A DNA stretch of 64,000 nt. Source: Bacteroidales bacterium (GTDB lineage: Bacteria; Bacteroidota; Bacteroidia; Bacteroidales; UBA932). The DNA is taken from the NCBI GenBank assembly GCA_017438975.1, contig JAFRUH010000026.1, positions 53,921 to 117,920 on the forward strand, given 5' to 3'. The notes beneath the pieces are model-generated. The model was not told where the DNA came from. It worked only from the letters and a program-made list of their open reading frames with translations, and made no database searches. Below, one piece after another: positions 54,733 through 62,965 of the stretch (position 1 is its first letter; every line of letters begins with the position of its first letter). Both the position numbers and the translations under genes were made by a program.

Positions 54733-54763
54733 CAAAATTAATAATTTAATTTAATAATGCAAA
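54733..54763 (-). promoter_or_regulatory. Promoter of the histidine operon
   Basis: Minus strand: TTTG (54760-54763), 19 bases of pure A/T apart from one G, TAATTTTG (54733-54740); exact in both boxes, 9 bases before the leader ATG. Confidence 0.88.
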
Positions 54764-54785
54764 AATTTCCTTGAAGATAAAGGGG

Positions 54786-55400
54786 TTACAATTCAGGCAT
54801 GATCAGGGCGGCGAGATCGGCTCCGGGTTCGTAATGAAGGGCCCGCATGCCGACGGAGAGAGCAGCCTCGACATTCGCCTTGGAATCGTCCACGAAAAGG
54901 ATTTCCTCCGGCGGAAGGCCGATCTGGCAGATTGCCTCGAGGAAGAAATCCGCACCGGGTTTCATCAGGTGCATCTGGTAGGAGAGGAACTCTTTCCGGA
55001 TCTTGTTTTTCCAGTCGAACCCGTTTTCATCGAAATAGCGGTGGGTGATGTCCATCGCGATCGGGTTGTTGTTGGAAAGGAAGTAGAGCGGATACTTTTC
55101 CGCCAGGGCATCCATGAGGTCCGTCTTTTCCTTGGGAACGCCGGTGATGAAGGTCTGCAGGCAACGGAAGACGTCCTCGGGACGTGTCCCCTCGCGGGAC
55201 TCCGCTGCAATCGCTTTGCAGAATTCCTCCGCAGTCCGGGTGCCCCGTTCCATTTCCCCGAAAATGCCTTTCTGTTCAGACAGGCCCAGCATTTCCTCCA
55301 TCCGGGGATAGCCGATTTCCTCCCGGAATGCTTTTAAGCAACGGGCGGCATCCAGGTCTGCCAGGACGCCGCCGATATCGAAAACGATCGCCTTGATCAT
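54786..55400 (-). CDS. HAD-superfamily hydrolase, glucose-1-phosphatase-like
   Basis: 204-residue HAD subfamily IA phosphatase. Motif I is VFDIGGVL, lacking the second Asp of DxD, as in the YihX-like alpha-glucose-1-phosphatase group; motif II is FLSNNN, the lysine lies in HLMKPG and motif IV is LFVDDSKANVEAA. Substrate unproven. It starts 3 bases after the TlpA-like gene and ends 23 bases before the his promoter. Confidence 0.86.
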   Translation of the reverse strand: MIKAIVFDIGGVLADLDAARCLKAFREEIGYPRMEEMLGLSEQKGIFGEMERGTRTAEEFCKAIAAESREGTRPEDVFRCLQTFITGVPKEKTDLMDALAEKYPLYFLSNNNPIAMDITHRYFDENGFDWKNKIRKEFLSYQMHLMKPGADFFLEAICQIGLPPEEILFVDDSKANVEAALSVGMRALHYEPGADLAALIMPEL

Positions 55401-55403
55401 CTT

Positions 55404-56501
55404 CTATTTGAGATAAAAATCAACCGTCTTGACGATATCCTCGCCGGTGAGACCGCGGCGGATGATCTTGCCGTCAGGCCCGAAAAGGATCACGTGCGGA
55501 AGCGTGATGACTCCGTAGATCCGGGCGGCCTCGGTCGCGTCATGGATGCACGTCCAGGGAATATGGCGATTCACAACAGCGGCCATCGTGGACTCGGGCT
55601 CATCCCATACGGCGACGCCGAGGACCATGAAACGGTCCCCTTCGAACCGGTCGTAGGCTTCCTTGATAAAAGCCCGCTCGGCATCGCAGGGACGGCTCCA
55701 GCTCGCCCAGAAATCAACGAGGACATATTTCCCTTTCCCGACATAATCGGAGAGGCGGATCTCCTTTTTGCCGTCCTTGACGGTGAAATCCTTGAAGGGC
55801 ATTCCTTCGTCCGTGGCCATCAGGGCGCGGATGTTGTCGCGGACCGTGGAAACGGTTCCGGACGCGATGACGGCCGGGGACATCGTGGAGATCAGGGAAT
55901 CCAGCTCTTCGTTGGGAATCTTGCCGCGAAGCTTCAAGATCGCGTCGGCCCCGATATAATTGTCCTTTTCCTGCTCCGCCCTCTTCCGGTACTCGTCGAG
56001 AACCAGCTTCTGGAAATCCTGCGTAGCGACGGTGACGATGGAATCACGGGCTTCCGGGGAAAGATCCGCCCTGCCGCGGGCATCCTGCACTTTCCGGGAG
56101 TAATCGGACGCAGACTGCATTTCAAAATCCTTGTTGGCGAGCATCCGGTAATTGATCGAGGACTTCTTGTCCGAAGAAAGCGCCGGCTTGCTTCCGGTCA
56201 TGTCGACCGTCAGGGCCGTACCGTCGGGGATGAAGGTGCAACCTTTGGCGCCGAATCCTTTCCCGAGGGAGACCGTACCGGAAACCGCCGGGTTCGACGG
56301 AACGGCGAACGTAACGACATTATTGACGGCTGCCACATTCGTGTCCAGCTTAAAATCAACTACTTGAATCCTCGCGGATTTCACTCCTTCCGGAAGGAGG
56401 ATCTGAAGTTTGGTATTCGGGAGGCGGGAGCATCCGGCCATGAGAGCCAGCATGCCGACTGCGACACTTCCGAAAACAACCTTGATGAATCTATTGTTCA
56501 T
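55404..56501 (-). CDS. TlpA-like thioredoxin-fold lipoprotein lacking one active-site cysteine
   Basis: 365 residues with lipoprotein signal (Cys24 in LMAGC). The N-terminal 110 residues resemble the DUF4369-type beta domain that often precedes AhpC/TSA-like thioredoxin folds in Bacteroidota; a helical stretch follows, then the thioredoxin domain with YVLVDFWASWSRPC and the cis-Pro loop TLPHVILFG. The usual WCxxC is WSRPC here (Ser269, Cys272), so it cannot form the normal disulphide and may act as a reductase of another kind, an isomerase-like binder, or be inactive. Co-transcribed with the HAD gene (3-base gap). Confidence 0.86.
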   Translation of the reverse strand: MNNRFIKVVFGSVAVGMLALMAGCSRLPNTKLQILLPEGVKSARIQVVDFKLDTNVAAVNNVVTFAVPSNPAVSGTVSLGKGFGAKGCTFIPDGTALTVDMTGSKPALSSDKKSSINYRMLANKDFEMQSASDYSRKVQDARGRADLSPEARDSIVTVATQDFQKLVLDEYRKRAEQEKDNYIGADAILKLRGKIPNEELDSLISTMSPAVIASGTVSTVRDNIRALMATDEGMPFKDFTVKDGKKEIRLSDYVGKGKYVLVDFWASWSRPCDAERAFIKEAYDRFEGDRFMVLGVAVWDEPESTMAAVVNRHIPWTCIHDATEAARIYGVITLPHVILFGPDGKIIRRGLTGEDIVKTVDFYLK

Positions 56502-56550
56502 AGTATAAACGATTTAACTGATTACTGCCTTCATTCATTCGCAAAACATG

Positions 56551-56558
56551 CAAATATA
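56551..56558 (-). promoter_or_regulatory. -7 promoter box for the TlpA-like/HAD genes
   Basis: Minus strand TATATTTG, 50 bases before the ATG; no exact TTTG at 19-21 bases upstream. Confidence 0.5.
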
Positions 56559-56671
56559 ATCATTTTTTCACTAATTCTCCCGCATTTCTCCTCCCCTGCA
56601 TCTCCGTTATACTCTCCGGGCCCGTTCGTTTCCATCTCTTTGCCAGGCTTTTATCATTCCGGATCCGTCCC

Positions 56672-56838
56672 CTATCATCAATAATTCACGCAAACTGTTC
56701 ACAGTTAACAACTTACGATTTATTTCCATGATAGCCCCCTCCTCCATAAGGCCCCCCCTATCAAAGGGACTATTAAAACAAAACGCTGACTATCAACATC
56801 TTAAACACCATTTTTCGATAGCCCACTTGATAGCCCCC
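56672..56838. repeat. Cluster of GATAG/CTATC short repeats beside the transposase gene
   Basis: The gene-less stretch 56502-56909 holds six copies of the pentamer GATAG or its complement: CTATC at 56672, 56758 and 56790, GATAG at 56730, 56817 and 56829. Three of the GATAG copies are followed by CCC or CCCCC. They form possible stems GATAG-N23-CTATC (56730-56762) and CTATC-N22-GATAG (56790-56821). The minus strand is G-rich here (runs of 7, 2, 2 and 5 G). By chance about one copy would be expected in this length at most. A separate dyad AACTGT-TC-ACAGTT lies at 56693-56706. I see no gene or terminator in the rest. Confidence 0.6.
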
Positions 56839-56909
56839 AGGGGAAAACAGCCATAGTGAGAGAGATTACCGATGCCTCCGGAAAAAAGAGACAGCCCCCG
56901 GGAGAGCCC

Positions 56910-57839
56910 TTACCGAAGCAGGTGCCTCAGGCGTTCCGAAGGAATGTGAACCACCCGCTGCAACTGGGCGACGGAAGCACCCTTCGCCAAAAGATCTTTA
57001 CAAACCTGCACTTTCTGGTATTCATTCAACCGCTGGATATCCTTCGTCCCGAACAGGTCCAGGGACTTTGCCTTGGCGACTTCCCGCAGCGACTGGACCG
57101 ATACCTCCAAAGCGACCGACCGCTGGATCTGTTCCTCTGCCTCTGCCGTTTTTTTGCCGGTCAGGTATCTCAGGAAGGACTCCGGCGTACGGAAAATGGA
57201 ATTGACCCTTATATAGTCTGTATACCAGACCGGGCAGATAAGGCCCCGGTCATCCGCCCGCCACTCCTGCGGAACCGGGACGTTGGTATGGAAAACACGA
57301 CGCTGTTCCAGGATGTTCCCGAATTCCGGGATCGGCCTCCCGTACGCGAGAAGCATCCGATAGTCGGCAAAATATACCTTCGCCGTACTCCAGTCATCCC
57401 ACCACGGCATAAAAGGCAGCCCCGAGTCAAAGGAATTCTTGATCACATATGCAATCCTGTTCCTGAGGCTATACTCAGTCTCTATCGGCAGAATGGACAA
57501 TTCAAGGGAAGGCTGGGGACAGACGGCCATCCCCTCGCGTTTCCTTCTGAACCGGATCTGCCCTTTTGCATGCTCCACATGCCGGTTCAGAAAGAGCCGG
57601 CAGTCTTCATAATTGCCGCTAAGAACGTGGTGTTCGTGAGAATCATTCAGCTTGGATGCCAGAACGGTCACTCCGCAGTTGCGGGCAAGAATGCCGGTCA
57701 TGTTCATCCCCACGACGAAATCTTCTTCGCTTTCATACAGGTCGAAGGTTGGAATGCCTTTGGTCATGGCATGGTAGCAGTCCTGGATCTTTGGAGAACG
57801 GTCGACCCACTGCCCGGGGACATCAGGTAAAGAATTCAT
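56910..57839 (-). CDS. Y1/RAYT-like (REP-associated) transposase-family protein
   Basis: 309 residues. The arrangement YHAMTKGIP - EEDFVVGM - GVTVLASKLNDSHEHHVLSG - IAYVIKNSFDSGLPF-x-WSTAKVYF follows the single-tyrosine HUH fold of IS200-like and REP-associated transposases: the metal site HUH is His68-Glu69-His70 and Tyr131 is the candidate nucleophile. The C-terminal 45 residues (LNEYQKVQVCKDLLAKGA ... IPSERLRHLL) form a helix-turn-helix often found in Bacteroidota members. No IS ends flank it, so it is probably an immobile, host-maintained copy, as RAYTs are. Match to the family is from pattern only. Confidence 0.65.
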   Translation of the reverse strand: MNSLPDVPGQWVDRSPKIQDCYHAMTKGIPTFDLYESEEDFVVGMNMTGILARNCGVTVLASKLNDSHEHHVLSGNYEDCRLFLNRHVEHAKGQIRFRRKREGMAVCPQPSLELSILPIETEYSLRNRIAYVIKNSFDSGLPFMPWWDDWSTAKVYFADYRMLLAYGRPIPEFGNILEQRRVFHTNVPVPQEWRADDRGLICPVWYTDYIRVNSIFRTPESFLRYLTGKKTAEAEEQIQRSVALEVSVQSLREVAKAKSLDLFGTKDIQRLNEYQKVQVCKDLLAKGASVAQLQRVVHIPSERLRHLLR

Positions 57840-57908
57840 AGTCTAAGTATTTTTCACGAAGGTGCGAAAAACTCCGCATGATTGCAATTCTCAGTCCGGG
57901 AATTTTGT

Positions 57909-57916
57909 TATATTTG
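57909..57916 (+). promoter_or_regulatory. -7 promoter box for the ypfJ-nagB operon
   Basis: TATATTTG, 44 bases before the ATG at 57960. TTG lies near the -33 position but at about 24 bases. Confidence 0.55.
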
Positions 57917-57959
57917 TGAATTGAATCAGAATTGAATAAGAACAAATAAAAGTACGATT

Positions 57960-58832
57960 ATGAAACTTGACGGAAGACGCGAAAGCGGCAATGTAGAAGA
58001 CCGCAGAGGCATGAGCGGCGGCACCGCCGCCGGATTGGGCCTCGGAGGCATCGTTATCGTCGGCCTCATCACCCTGATGATGGGCGGCAACCTCGGCGAC
58101 ATCCTCAGGAATGTCAGCAACATGGGCGGGGTTTCCTCCGGGGCGCCCACGACCCAGACCCGCGAATTCACGGCCCAGGAACAAGAACTGGCCACCTTTT
58201 CCAAGCAGATCCTCGCCAGTACCGAAGACATCTGGAGCGCCTACTTCTCCAAGTACAACCTCGGCACCTACCGGAATCCGACCCTCGTCCTCTACACAGG
58301 CTCCACATCTACCAGCTGCGGGACCGGCCAGGCGGCCATGGGCCCTTTCTACTGCTCCGCCGATGAGAAACTCTACATCGACCTGAGCTTCTTCTCGACG
58401 ATGAAACGGCAGCTCGGCGCCGACGGCGACTTCGCCTATGCCTATGTCATCGCCCACGAGGTCGGCCACCATGTCCAGAATCTCCTCGGAACCCTCGGCA
58501 AGGCCCATAACCAGATGGCCCGGATGAACAAGACCGACGCCAACCGGATGAGCGTAAGGATCGAGCTCCAGGCCGACTTCTATTCCGGAATCTGGGCCCA
58601 TTATGAGAACTCCGTGTTCAAGTCCATCGAGGAGGGAGACCTCGAGGAAGCGATCCGCTGCGCCTCCGTCATCGGCGACGACTACCTCCAGAAGAAATCC
58701 CAGGGTTTCGCCGTCGAGGATTCCTTCACCCACGGCACCGCCCAGCAGCGCATGCGCTGGCTCAAGAAAGGCATGGTGACCGGGGATATCAGCCAGGGTA
58801 ACACCTTCGCCCTACAGGACAACCAACTGTAA
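57960..58832 (+). CDS. ypfJ: YpfJ-type neutral zinc metallopeptidase
   Basis: 290-residue membrane protein of the YpfJ/KPN_02809 family. The start MKLDGRRESGNVEDRRG and the single transmembrane helix (GLGGIVIVGLITLMMGG, about 26-43) are typical; the zinc motif is HEVGH (166-170), followed by RIELQADFYSGIWAH with the third ligand. Function of the family is poorly known. It heads an operon with the amino-sugar genes (17-base gap), with which it has no obvious link. Confidence 0.93.
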   Translation: MKLDGRRESGNVEDRRGMSGGTAAGLGLGGIVIVGLITLMMGGNLGDILRNVSNMGGVSSGAPTTQTREFTAQEQELATFSKQILASTEDIWSAYFSKYNLGTYRNPTLVLYTGSTSTSCGTGQAAMGPFYCSADEKLYIDLSFFSTMKRQLGADGDFAYAYVIAHEVGHHVQNLLGTLGKAHNQMARMNKTDANRMSVRIELQADFYSGIWAHYENSVFKSIEEGDLEEAIRCASVIGDDYLQKKSQGFAVEDSFTHGTAQQRMRWLKKGMVTGDISQGNTFALQDNQL

Positions 58833-58849
58833 ACCAAGAGGTCCCGACC

Positions 58850-60775
58850 ATGAAACATTTTACGCTTCCCTACGAAGGAGGACTGATTGGAAAAGGCCTT
58901 CCTTCCGGTATTCTGCACAGCTACGAGAAGATCCATGCGGAAATCTTCCCGGAAGCCGCCGATGCTGCCACCGTCGTCGCCAACCTGATCGTGGAAGCGG
59001 TCCGCGAGGCTCCCCGGGGTCGTCTCTTCAAGCTCGGCCTTACGACCGGAAGGACCCCGGAACCTCTCTACAATGAACTCGTACGCCGGTTCGAGGCCGG
59101 AGAGATTTCGTTCAGGAATACGGAAATCATCTCCATCGACGAATATTATCCTTCCAACCGGGGTGACCGCCAGAGCCGGAACAACCTGCTCCATGAAACC
59201 CTCCTCGACAAGATCAACGTCCTTCCGGAGAATATCCATATCCCGGACGGGACCGTCCCTCAGGACAAAGTATCGGCCTACTGCGCCGGATTCGACAGGA
59301 TCGCAAGGGGGATGGACCTCCTCGTCATCGGCGTCGGCGAACAGGGCCAGATCGGATTCAACGAGTCCGGCTCGACGGAAAAGAGCCGCACCCGCACCGT
59401 CCGTCTCTCCTACAAATCCCGGAAGCGCCAGGCGAAGAACTTCAACGGAGACATCGCCGCGACGCCCGAAGCCGCGATCACGGTCGGTATCGGGACCATG
59501 CTCTCCGCCCGGAAGATCATCCTGATGGCCTGGGGCGAGAACAAGGCCAACGTCGTAAAGGCCGTTTCCGAGAGCGCCGAAGACATCACCTGTCCCGCCT
59601 CGCTCCTCCAGCAGCACGATGACATCACCCTCTATGTCGATGAGACGGCCGGAAGCCTGCTGACCCGAGTGACGGCCCCCTGGCTCGTCGGTCCCTGCGA
59701 CTGGACGCCCAAGTTCATCCGGAAAGCCGTCGTCTGGCTCTGCCAGACTGTCGGGAAACCGATCCTGAAACTGACCGAGAAGGACTATCTCGACAATTCC
59801 CTCGGGGAACTCCTCGAGAAATTCGGACCTTTCGACAAAATCAACATCGAGGTCTTCAACGACCTCCAGCATACGATCACCGGGTGGCCCGGCGGCAAGC
59901 CGAATGCGGACGACAGCACCCGCCCGGTCGCAGCCGTCCCCTTCCCGAAGACCGTCCTCATCTTCTCCCCGCACCCGGACGACGATGTCATCTCGATGGG
60001 CGGAACCTTCATCCGGCTGGTCAGCCAGGGTCACAATGTCCATGTCGCCTACGAGACCTCCGGCAATGTCGCCGTCCACGACGACGTTGTCCTCCAGCAT
60101 ATGGACGCGGCCTTCCAGCTCGGTTTCGCCGACAAATTCGACGAGGTGAAGGCCTTGATCGACAGCAAGGTCCCCGGAGCACCCGAGCCGAGAGCCCTCC
60201 TCAACATCAAGGGAGCCATCCGCCGCAGCGAAGCCCGCGGCGCAGTCCGTTCCTTCGGCCTCGACGACCGCAACAACGCCCACTTCCTCAACCTCCCCTT
60301 CTATGAATCCGGAGGTATCAAGAAACTCCCCCGCACCCAGGCGGACATCGATATCATCAAGCGCCTCATGAACGAAATCCGGCCCCATATGATCTTCATG
60401 GCCGGAGACCTGGCGGATCCACACGGGACCCACAGGGTCTGCACCGAAGCCGCCCTCGAGGCTCTCGACCAACTCCGGGAGGAGAACGAGGGATGGGCGA
60501 AGGAGGTCCATGTCTGGCTCTACCGCGGGGCATGGATGGAATGGGAACTGGGACGGGTCGACATGGCCGTTCCGCTCAGCCCGGGCGAACTGATCAAGAA
60601 ACGCCACGCGATCTTCCGCCATCTCTCGCAGAAAGACATCGTCCCCTTCCCGGGCGACGATCCCCGTGAATTCTGGCAGAGGGCCGAAGAACGCACCCAG
60701 AACACCGCCAAGCTCTACGACGAGCTCGGCATGGCAGAATACCAGGCAATCGAAGTTTTCCTTAAATTATATTAA
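58850..60775 (+). CDS. NagB-like domain fused to a PIG-L deacetylase domain
   Basis: 641 residues. Residues 30-300 have the glucosamine-6-phosphate deaminase fold (LGLTTGRTPEPLYNEL, IISIDEYYP, FNESGS), but the active-site GEDGH is GEQGQ: the residues matching Asp141 and His143 of NagB are Gln165 and Gln167, while Glu172 is kept. Residues 365-641 are a PIG-L/LmbE deacetylase with the metal motif SPHPDDD (373-379) and DPHGTHR. Such fusions occur in Bacteroidota. The first domain may bind a sugar phosphate without deaminating it, while the second removes an N-acetyl group. nagB follows after 2 bases. Confidence 0.88.
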   Translation: MKHFTLPYEGGLIGKGLPSGILHSYEKIHAEIFPEAADAATVVANLIVEAVREAPRGRLFKLGLTTGRTPEPLYNELVRRFEAGEISFRNTEIISIDEYYPSNRGDRQSRNNLLHETLLDKINVLPENIHIPDGTVPQDKVSAYCAGFDRIARGMDLLVIGVGEQGQIGFNESGSTEKSRTRTVRLSYKSRKRQAKNFNGDIAATPEAAITVGIGTMLSARKIILMAWGENKANVVKAVSESAEDITCPASLLQQHDDITLYVDETAGSLLTRVTAPWLVGPCDWTPKFIRKAVVWLCQTVGKPILKLTEKDYLDNSLGELLEKFGPFDKINIEVFNDLQHTITGWPGGKPNADDSTRPVAAVPFPKTVLIFSPHPDDDVISMGGTFIRLVSQGHNVHVAYETSGNVAVHDDVVLQHMDAAFQLGFADKFDEVKALIDSKVPGAPEPRALLNIKGAIRRSEARGAVRSFGLDDRNNAHFLNLPFYESGGIKKLPRTQADIDIIKRLMNEIRPHMIFMAGDLADPHGTHRVCTEAALEALDQLREENEGWAKEVHVWLYRGAWMEWELGRVDMAVPLSPGELIKKRHAIFRHLSQKDIVPFPGDDPREFWQRAEERTQNTAKLYDELGMAEYQAIEVFLKLY

Positions 60776-60777
60776 CA

Positions 60778-61569
60778 ATGAAAGTCATTATCAGAGACAA
60801 CCAGCATGAGGCCTCCATCTGGGCCGCCCATCATATCGCGAACGCCATCAAGGCAAAGGCCGCCGTCACCGGCGAACCTTTCGTCCTCGGCCTTGCCACC
60901 GGTTCGACCCCGATCGAGACCTATGCCGAACTGATCCGTATGTACAAGGCCGGCGAAATCTCCTTCAAGAACGTCGTCACCTTCAACATGGACGAATATG
61001 TCGGCCTGCCGGTCGAGCACCCGGAGAGCTACCACAGTTTCATGTACAAGTACCTCTTCGACCACATCGACATTCCCCGCGCGAATATCCATATCCTCGA
61101 CGGCAACGCCCCGGATCTCAAGGCGGAATGCGACCAGTATGAGAAATCCATCGCCGCGGCCGGCGGAGTCGACCTCTTCCTCGGCGGCGTCGGCGAAGAC
61201 GGCCACCTCGCCTTCAACGAGCCTTACTCCTCCCTCCAGTCCCGGACCCGCGTCATGACCCTGACTTATGACACCCTCCTCGTAAACTCCCGGTTCTTCG
61301 AGAATGACATCAACAAGGTCCCGAAGCAGGCCATGTCCGTCGGTGTCGCGACCGTCCTCGATTCCCGTGAGGTCCTGATCCTCGCCTTCGGCCACAAGAA
61401 GGCCCGCGCCATCCAGCAGGCCGTCGAAGGCCCGATGACCCATGTCGTGACCCTCTCCGCCCTCCAGAACCATCCCTGTGGCACCGTCGTCGTCGACGAA
61501 CTCGCAGCCGGAGAGCTGAAAGTCAACACCTACAAGTATTTCAAACAGATCGAAGAAGCTGAAAAGTAG
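60778..61569 (+). CDS. nagB: Glucosamine-6-phosphate deaminase
   Basis: Converts glucosamine 6-phosphate to fructose 6-phosphate and ammonia. 263 residues; the catalytic residues fall at the E. coli numbers: Asp72 (NMDEY), Asp141 and His143 (GVGEDGHLAFNEP) and Glu148. It sits between the NagB/PIG-L fusion and the FAD oxidoreductase with gaps of 2 and 1 bases. With a deacetylase next to it, the operon could feed N-acetylglucosamine 6-phosphate into glycolysis. Confidence 0.97.
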   Translation: MKVIIRDNQHEASIWAAHHIANAIKAKAAVTGEPFVLGLATGSTPIETYAELIRMYKAGEISFKNVVTFNMDEYVGLPVEHPESYHSFMYKYLFDHIDIPRANIHILDGNAPDLKAECDQYEKSIAAAGGVDLFLGGVGEDGHLAFNEPYSSLQSRTRVMTLTYDTLLVNSRFFENDINKVPKQAMSVGVATVLDSREVLILAFGHKKARAIQQAVEGPMTHVVTLSALQNHPCGTVVVDELAAGELKVNTYKYFKQIEEAEK

Positions 61570-61570
61570 C

Positions 61571-62932
61571 ATGAAAACGTATCTCGAACCGCAACGGGAG
61601 CTTCCCGTAAGGGCCGAAGTCGACATCCTGGTCGTCGGAGGCGGTCCCTCCGGGATCATGGCTGCCCGCGCCGCCGCCCGGAAAGGACACAAGGTCCTGC
61701 TCATCGAAAGCCGGGGATACCTGGGCGGAAACCTGACCCTGGGTCTTCCGATCCTCGCCTATCTCGACATCAACGGAAAACAGTGCATCCGGGGATATGC
61801 CCAGGACCTGATCGACCGCCTCGCGGCCCGGGGCTGCGCAGGCCCGCACGTCCCCTGCAAGAACCATATGAGCCTGACGATCATCGATCCCGAAGAGGTC
61901 AAGACCGTTGCCCTTGAAATGATGGAAGAAGCCGGGGTCGAAGTGCTGATGTATGTCTTCTGCTCCGACGTGATCATGGACGGGGATGCCGTAAAGGGCG
62001 TCATCATCGAGAGCAAGGCCGGACGCGAGGTCATCTTCGCCAAGACGGTGATCGACTGCACCGGAGACGGTGATGTCGCGACACGCGCCGGTGTCGAGAT
62101 GCACAAGGGCGACGAGAACGGCGGCATGCAGCCCCCTACCCTGATGTACTCCGTCAGGAAGGTGGACATGGCCCGTTTCCGCGACGCCCTCGTCAACCAC
62201 CGTGACGTCTTCGACATGGACGTCATGCCTCCCGAACAGTTCGCAAAGCGCTATTTCATCACCGTCGGTCTCCGGAACCAGATCAACCAGGCCAATGCGG
62301 CCGGACTGGACATCCCGGTCGCCCGGACGATCCTCATCACGGGTCTGAAAGACGACCAGATCTGGGTCAACATGTCCCGGGTCAGCGGTGTCGATTCGAC
62401 CCTCCCCGAGAGCTACACCTTCGGCGAGATCGAAGCACGCCGGCAGATGTACCGGATCAACGAATACCTCCGGAAATATGTCCCCGGTTTCGAGAACCTG
62501 GAGGTCGAGAAGGTAGCCCCCTTCCTCGGAATCCGCGAGAGCCGGGTCATGGTCGGGAAATATGTCCTGACCGCAGAGGATATCCTGACGAGCCGCCGGT
62601 TCGAGGATGTCATCACCGTCGCCGGCTACCCGGTCGACATCCACCACTCGACGGGGAGCGACTGCACGATGCTTTTCGCGAAGGACAACCACGACATCCC
62701 CTACCGCTGCCTCGTTCCCGAGAAGGTCGAGAACCTGCTCGTCGCCGGGCGCTGTTCCTCCTTTACCCACGAGGCGATGGCCGGAACACGGGTCATGTCA
62801 ACCTGCATGGGCCTCGGACAGGCCGCGGGGACGGCGGCTTGCATCGCCCTCGCCGACGGCGTCAAACCCTCGGAAGTCAATGTAAAGGAAGTCCAGAAGG
62901 AACTCCTGGAAGAAGGGGCCTTCCTGGGATAG
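61571..62932 (+). CDS. FAD-dependent oxidoreductase (FAD_oxidored family)
   Basis: 453 residues with the dinucleotide motif VVGGGPSGIMAARAAARKGHKVLLIE (GxGxxG at 23-28, motif cited by position), the inner VIDCTGDGDVATRAG and the C-terminal FAD block NLLVAGRCSSFTHEAMAGTRVM (in part). This is the PF12831-type group, often found with sugar catabolism genes and sometimes secreted; here no signal peptide is seen. Substrate unknown. Last gene of the operon. Confidence 0.88.
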   Translation: MKTYLEPQRELPVRAEVDILVVGGGPSGIMAARAAARKGHKVLLIESRGYLGGNLTLGLPILAYLDINGKQCIRGYAQDLIDRLAARGCAGPHVPCKNHMSLTIIDPEEVKTVALEMMEEAGVEVLMYVFCSDVIMDGDAVKGVIIESKAGREVIFAKTVIDCTGDGDVATRAGVEMHKGDENGGMQPPTLMYSVRKVDMARFRDALVNHRDVFDMDVMPPEQFAKRYFITVGLRNQINQANAAGLDIPVARTILITGLKDDQIWVNMSRVSGVDSTLPESYTFGEIEARRQMYRINEYLRKYVPGFENLEVEKVAPFLGIRESRVMVGKYVLTAEDILTSRRFEDVITVAGYPVDIHHSTGSDCTMLFAKDNHDIPYRCLVPEKVENLLVAGRCSSFTHEAMAGTRVMSTCMGLGQAAGTAACIALADGVKPSEVNVKEVQKELLEEGAFLG

Positions 62933-62965
62933 AAAAAACGACGGGTCAGTTCCCGTCGTTTTTTT
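62933..62965. terminator. Bidirectional terminator
   Basis: AAAAAACGACGGG pairs with CCCGTCGTTTTTTT around TCAGTT, giving a T run on both strands. It ends the amino-sugar operon and the convergent DUF1573 gene. Confidence 0.9.

Noticed and set aside
56736-56762. G-quadruplex on the minus strand
   Set aside because: The G runs (7, 2, 2, 5) are uneven; two short runs allow only a weak two-layer quadruplex, so it is noted within the repeat cluster only.
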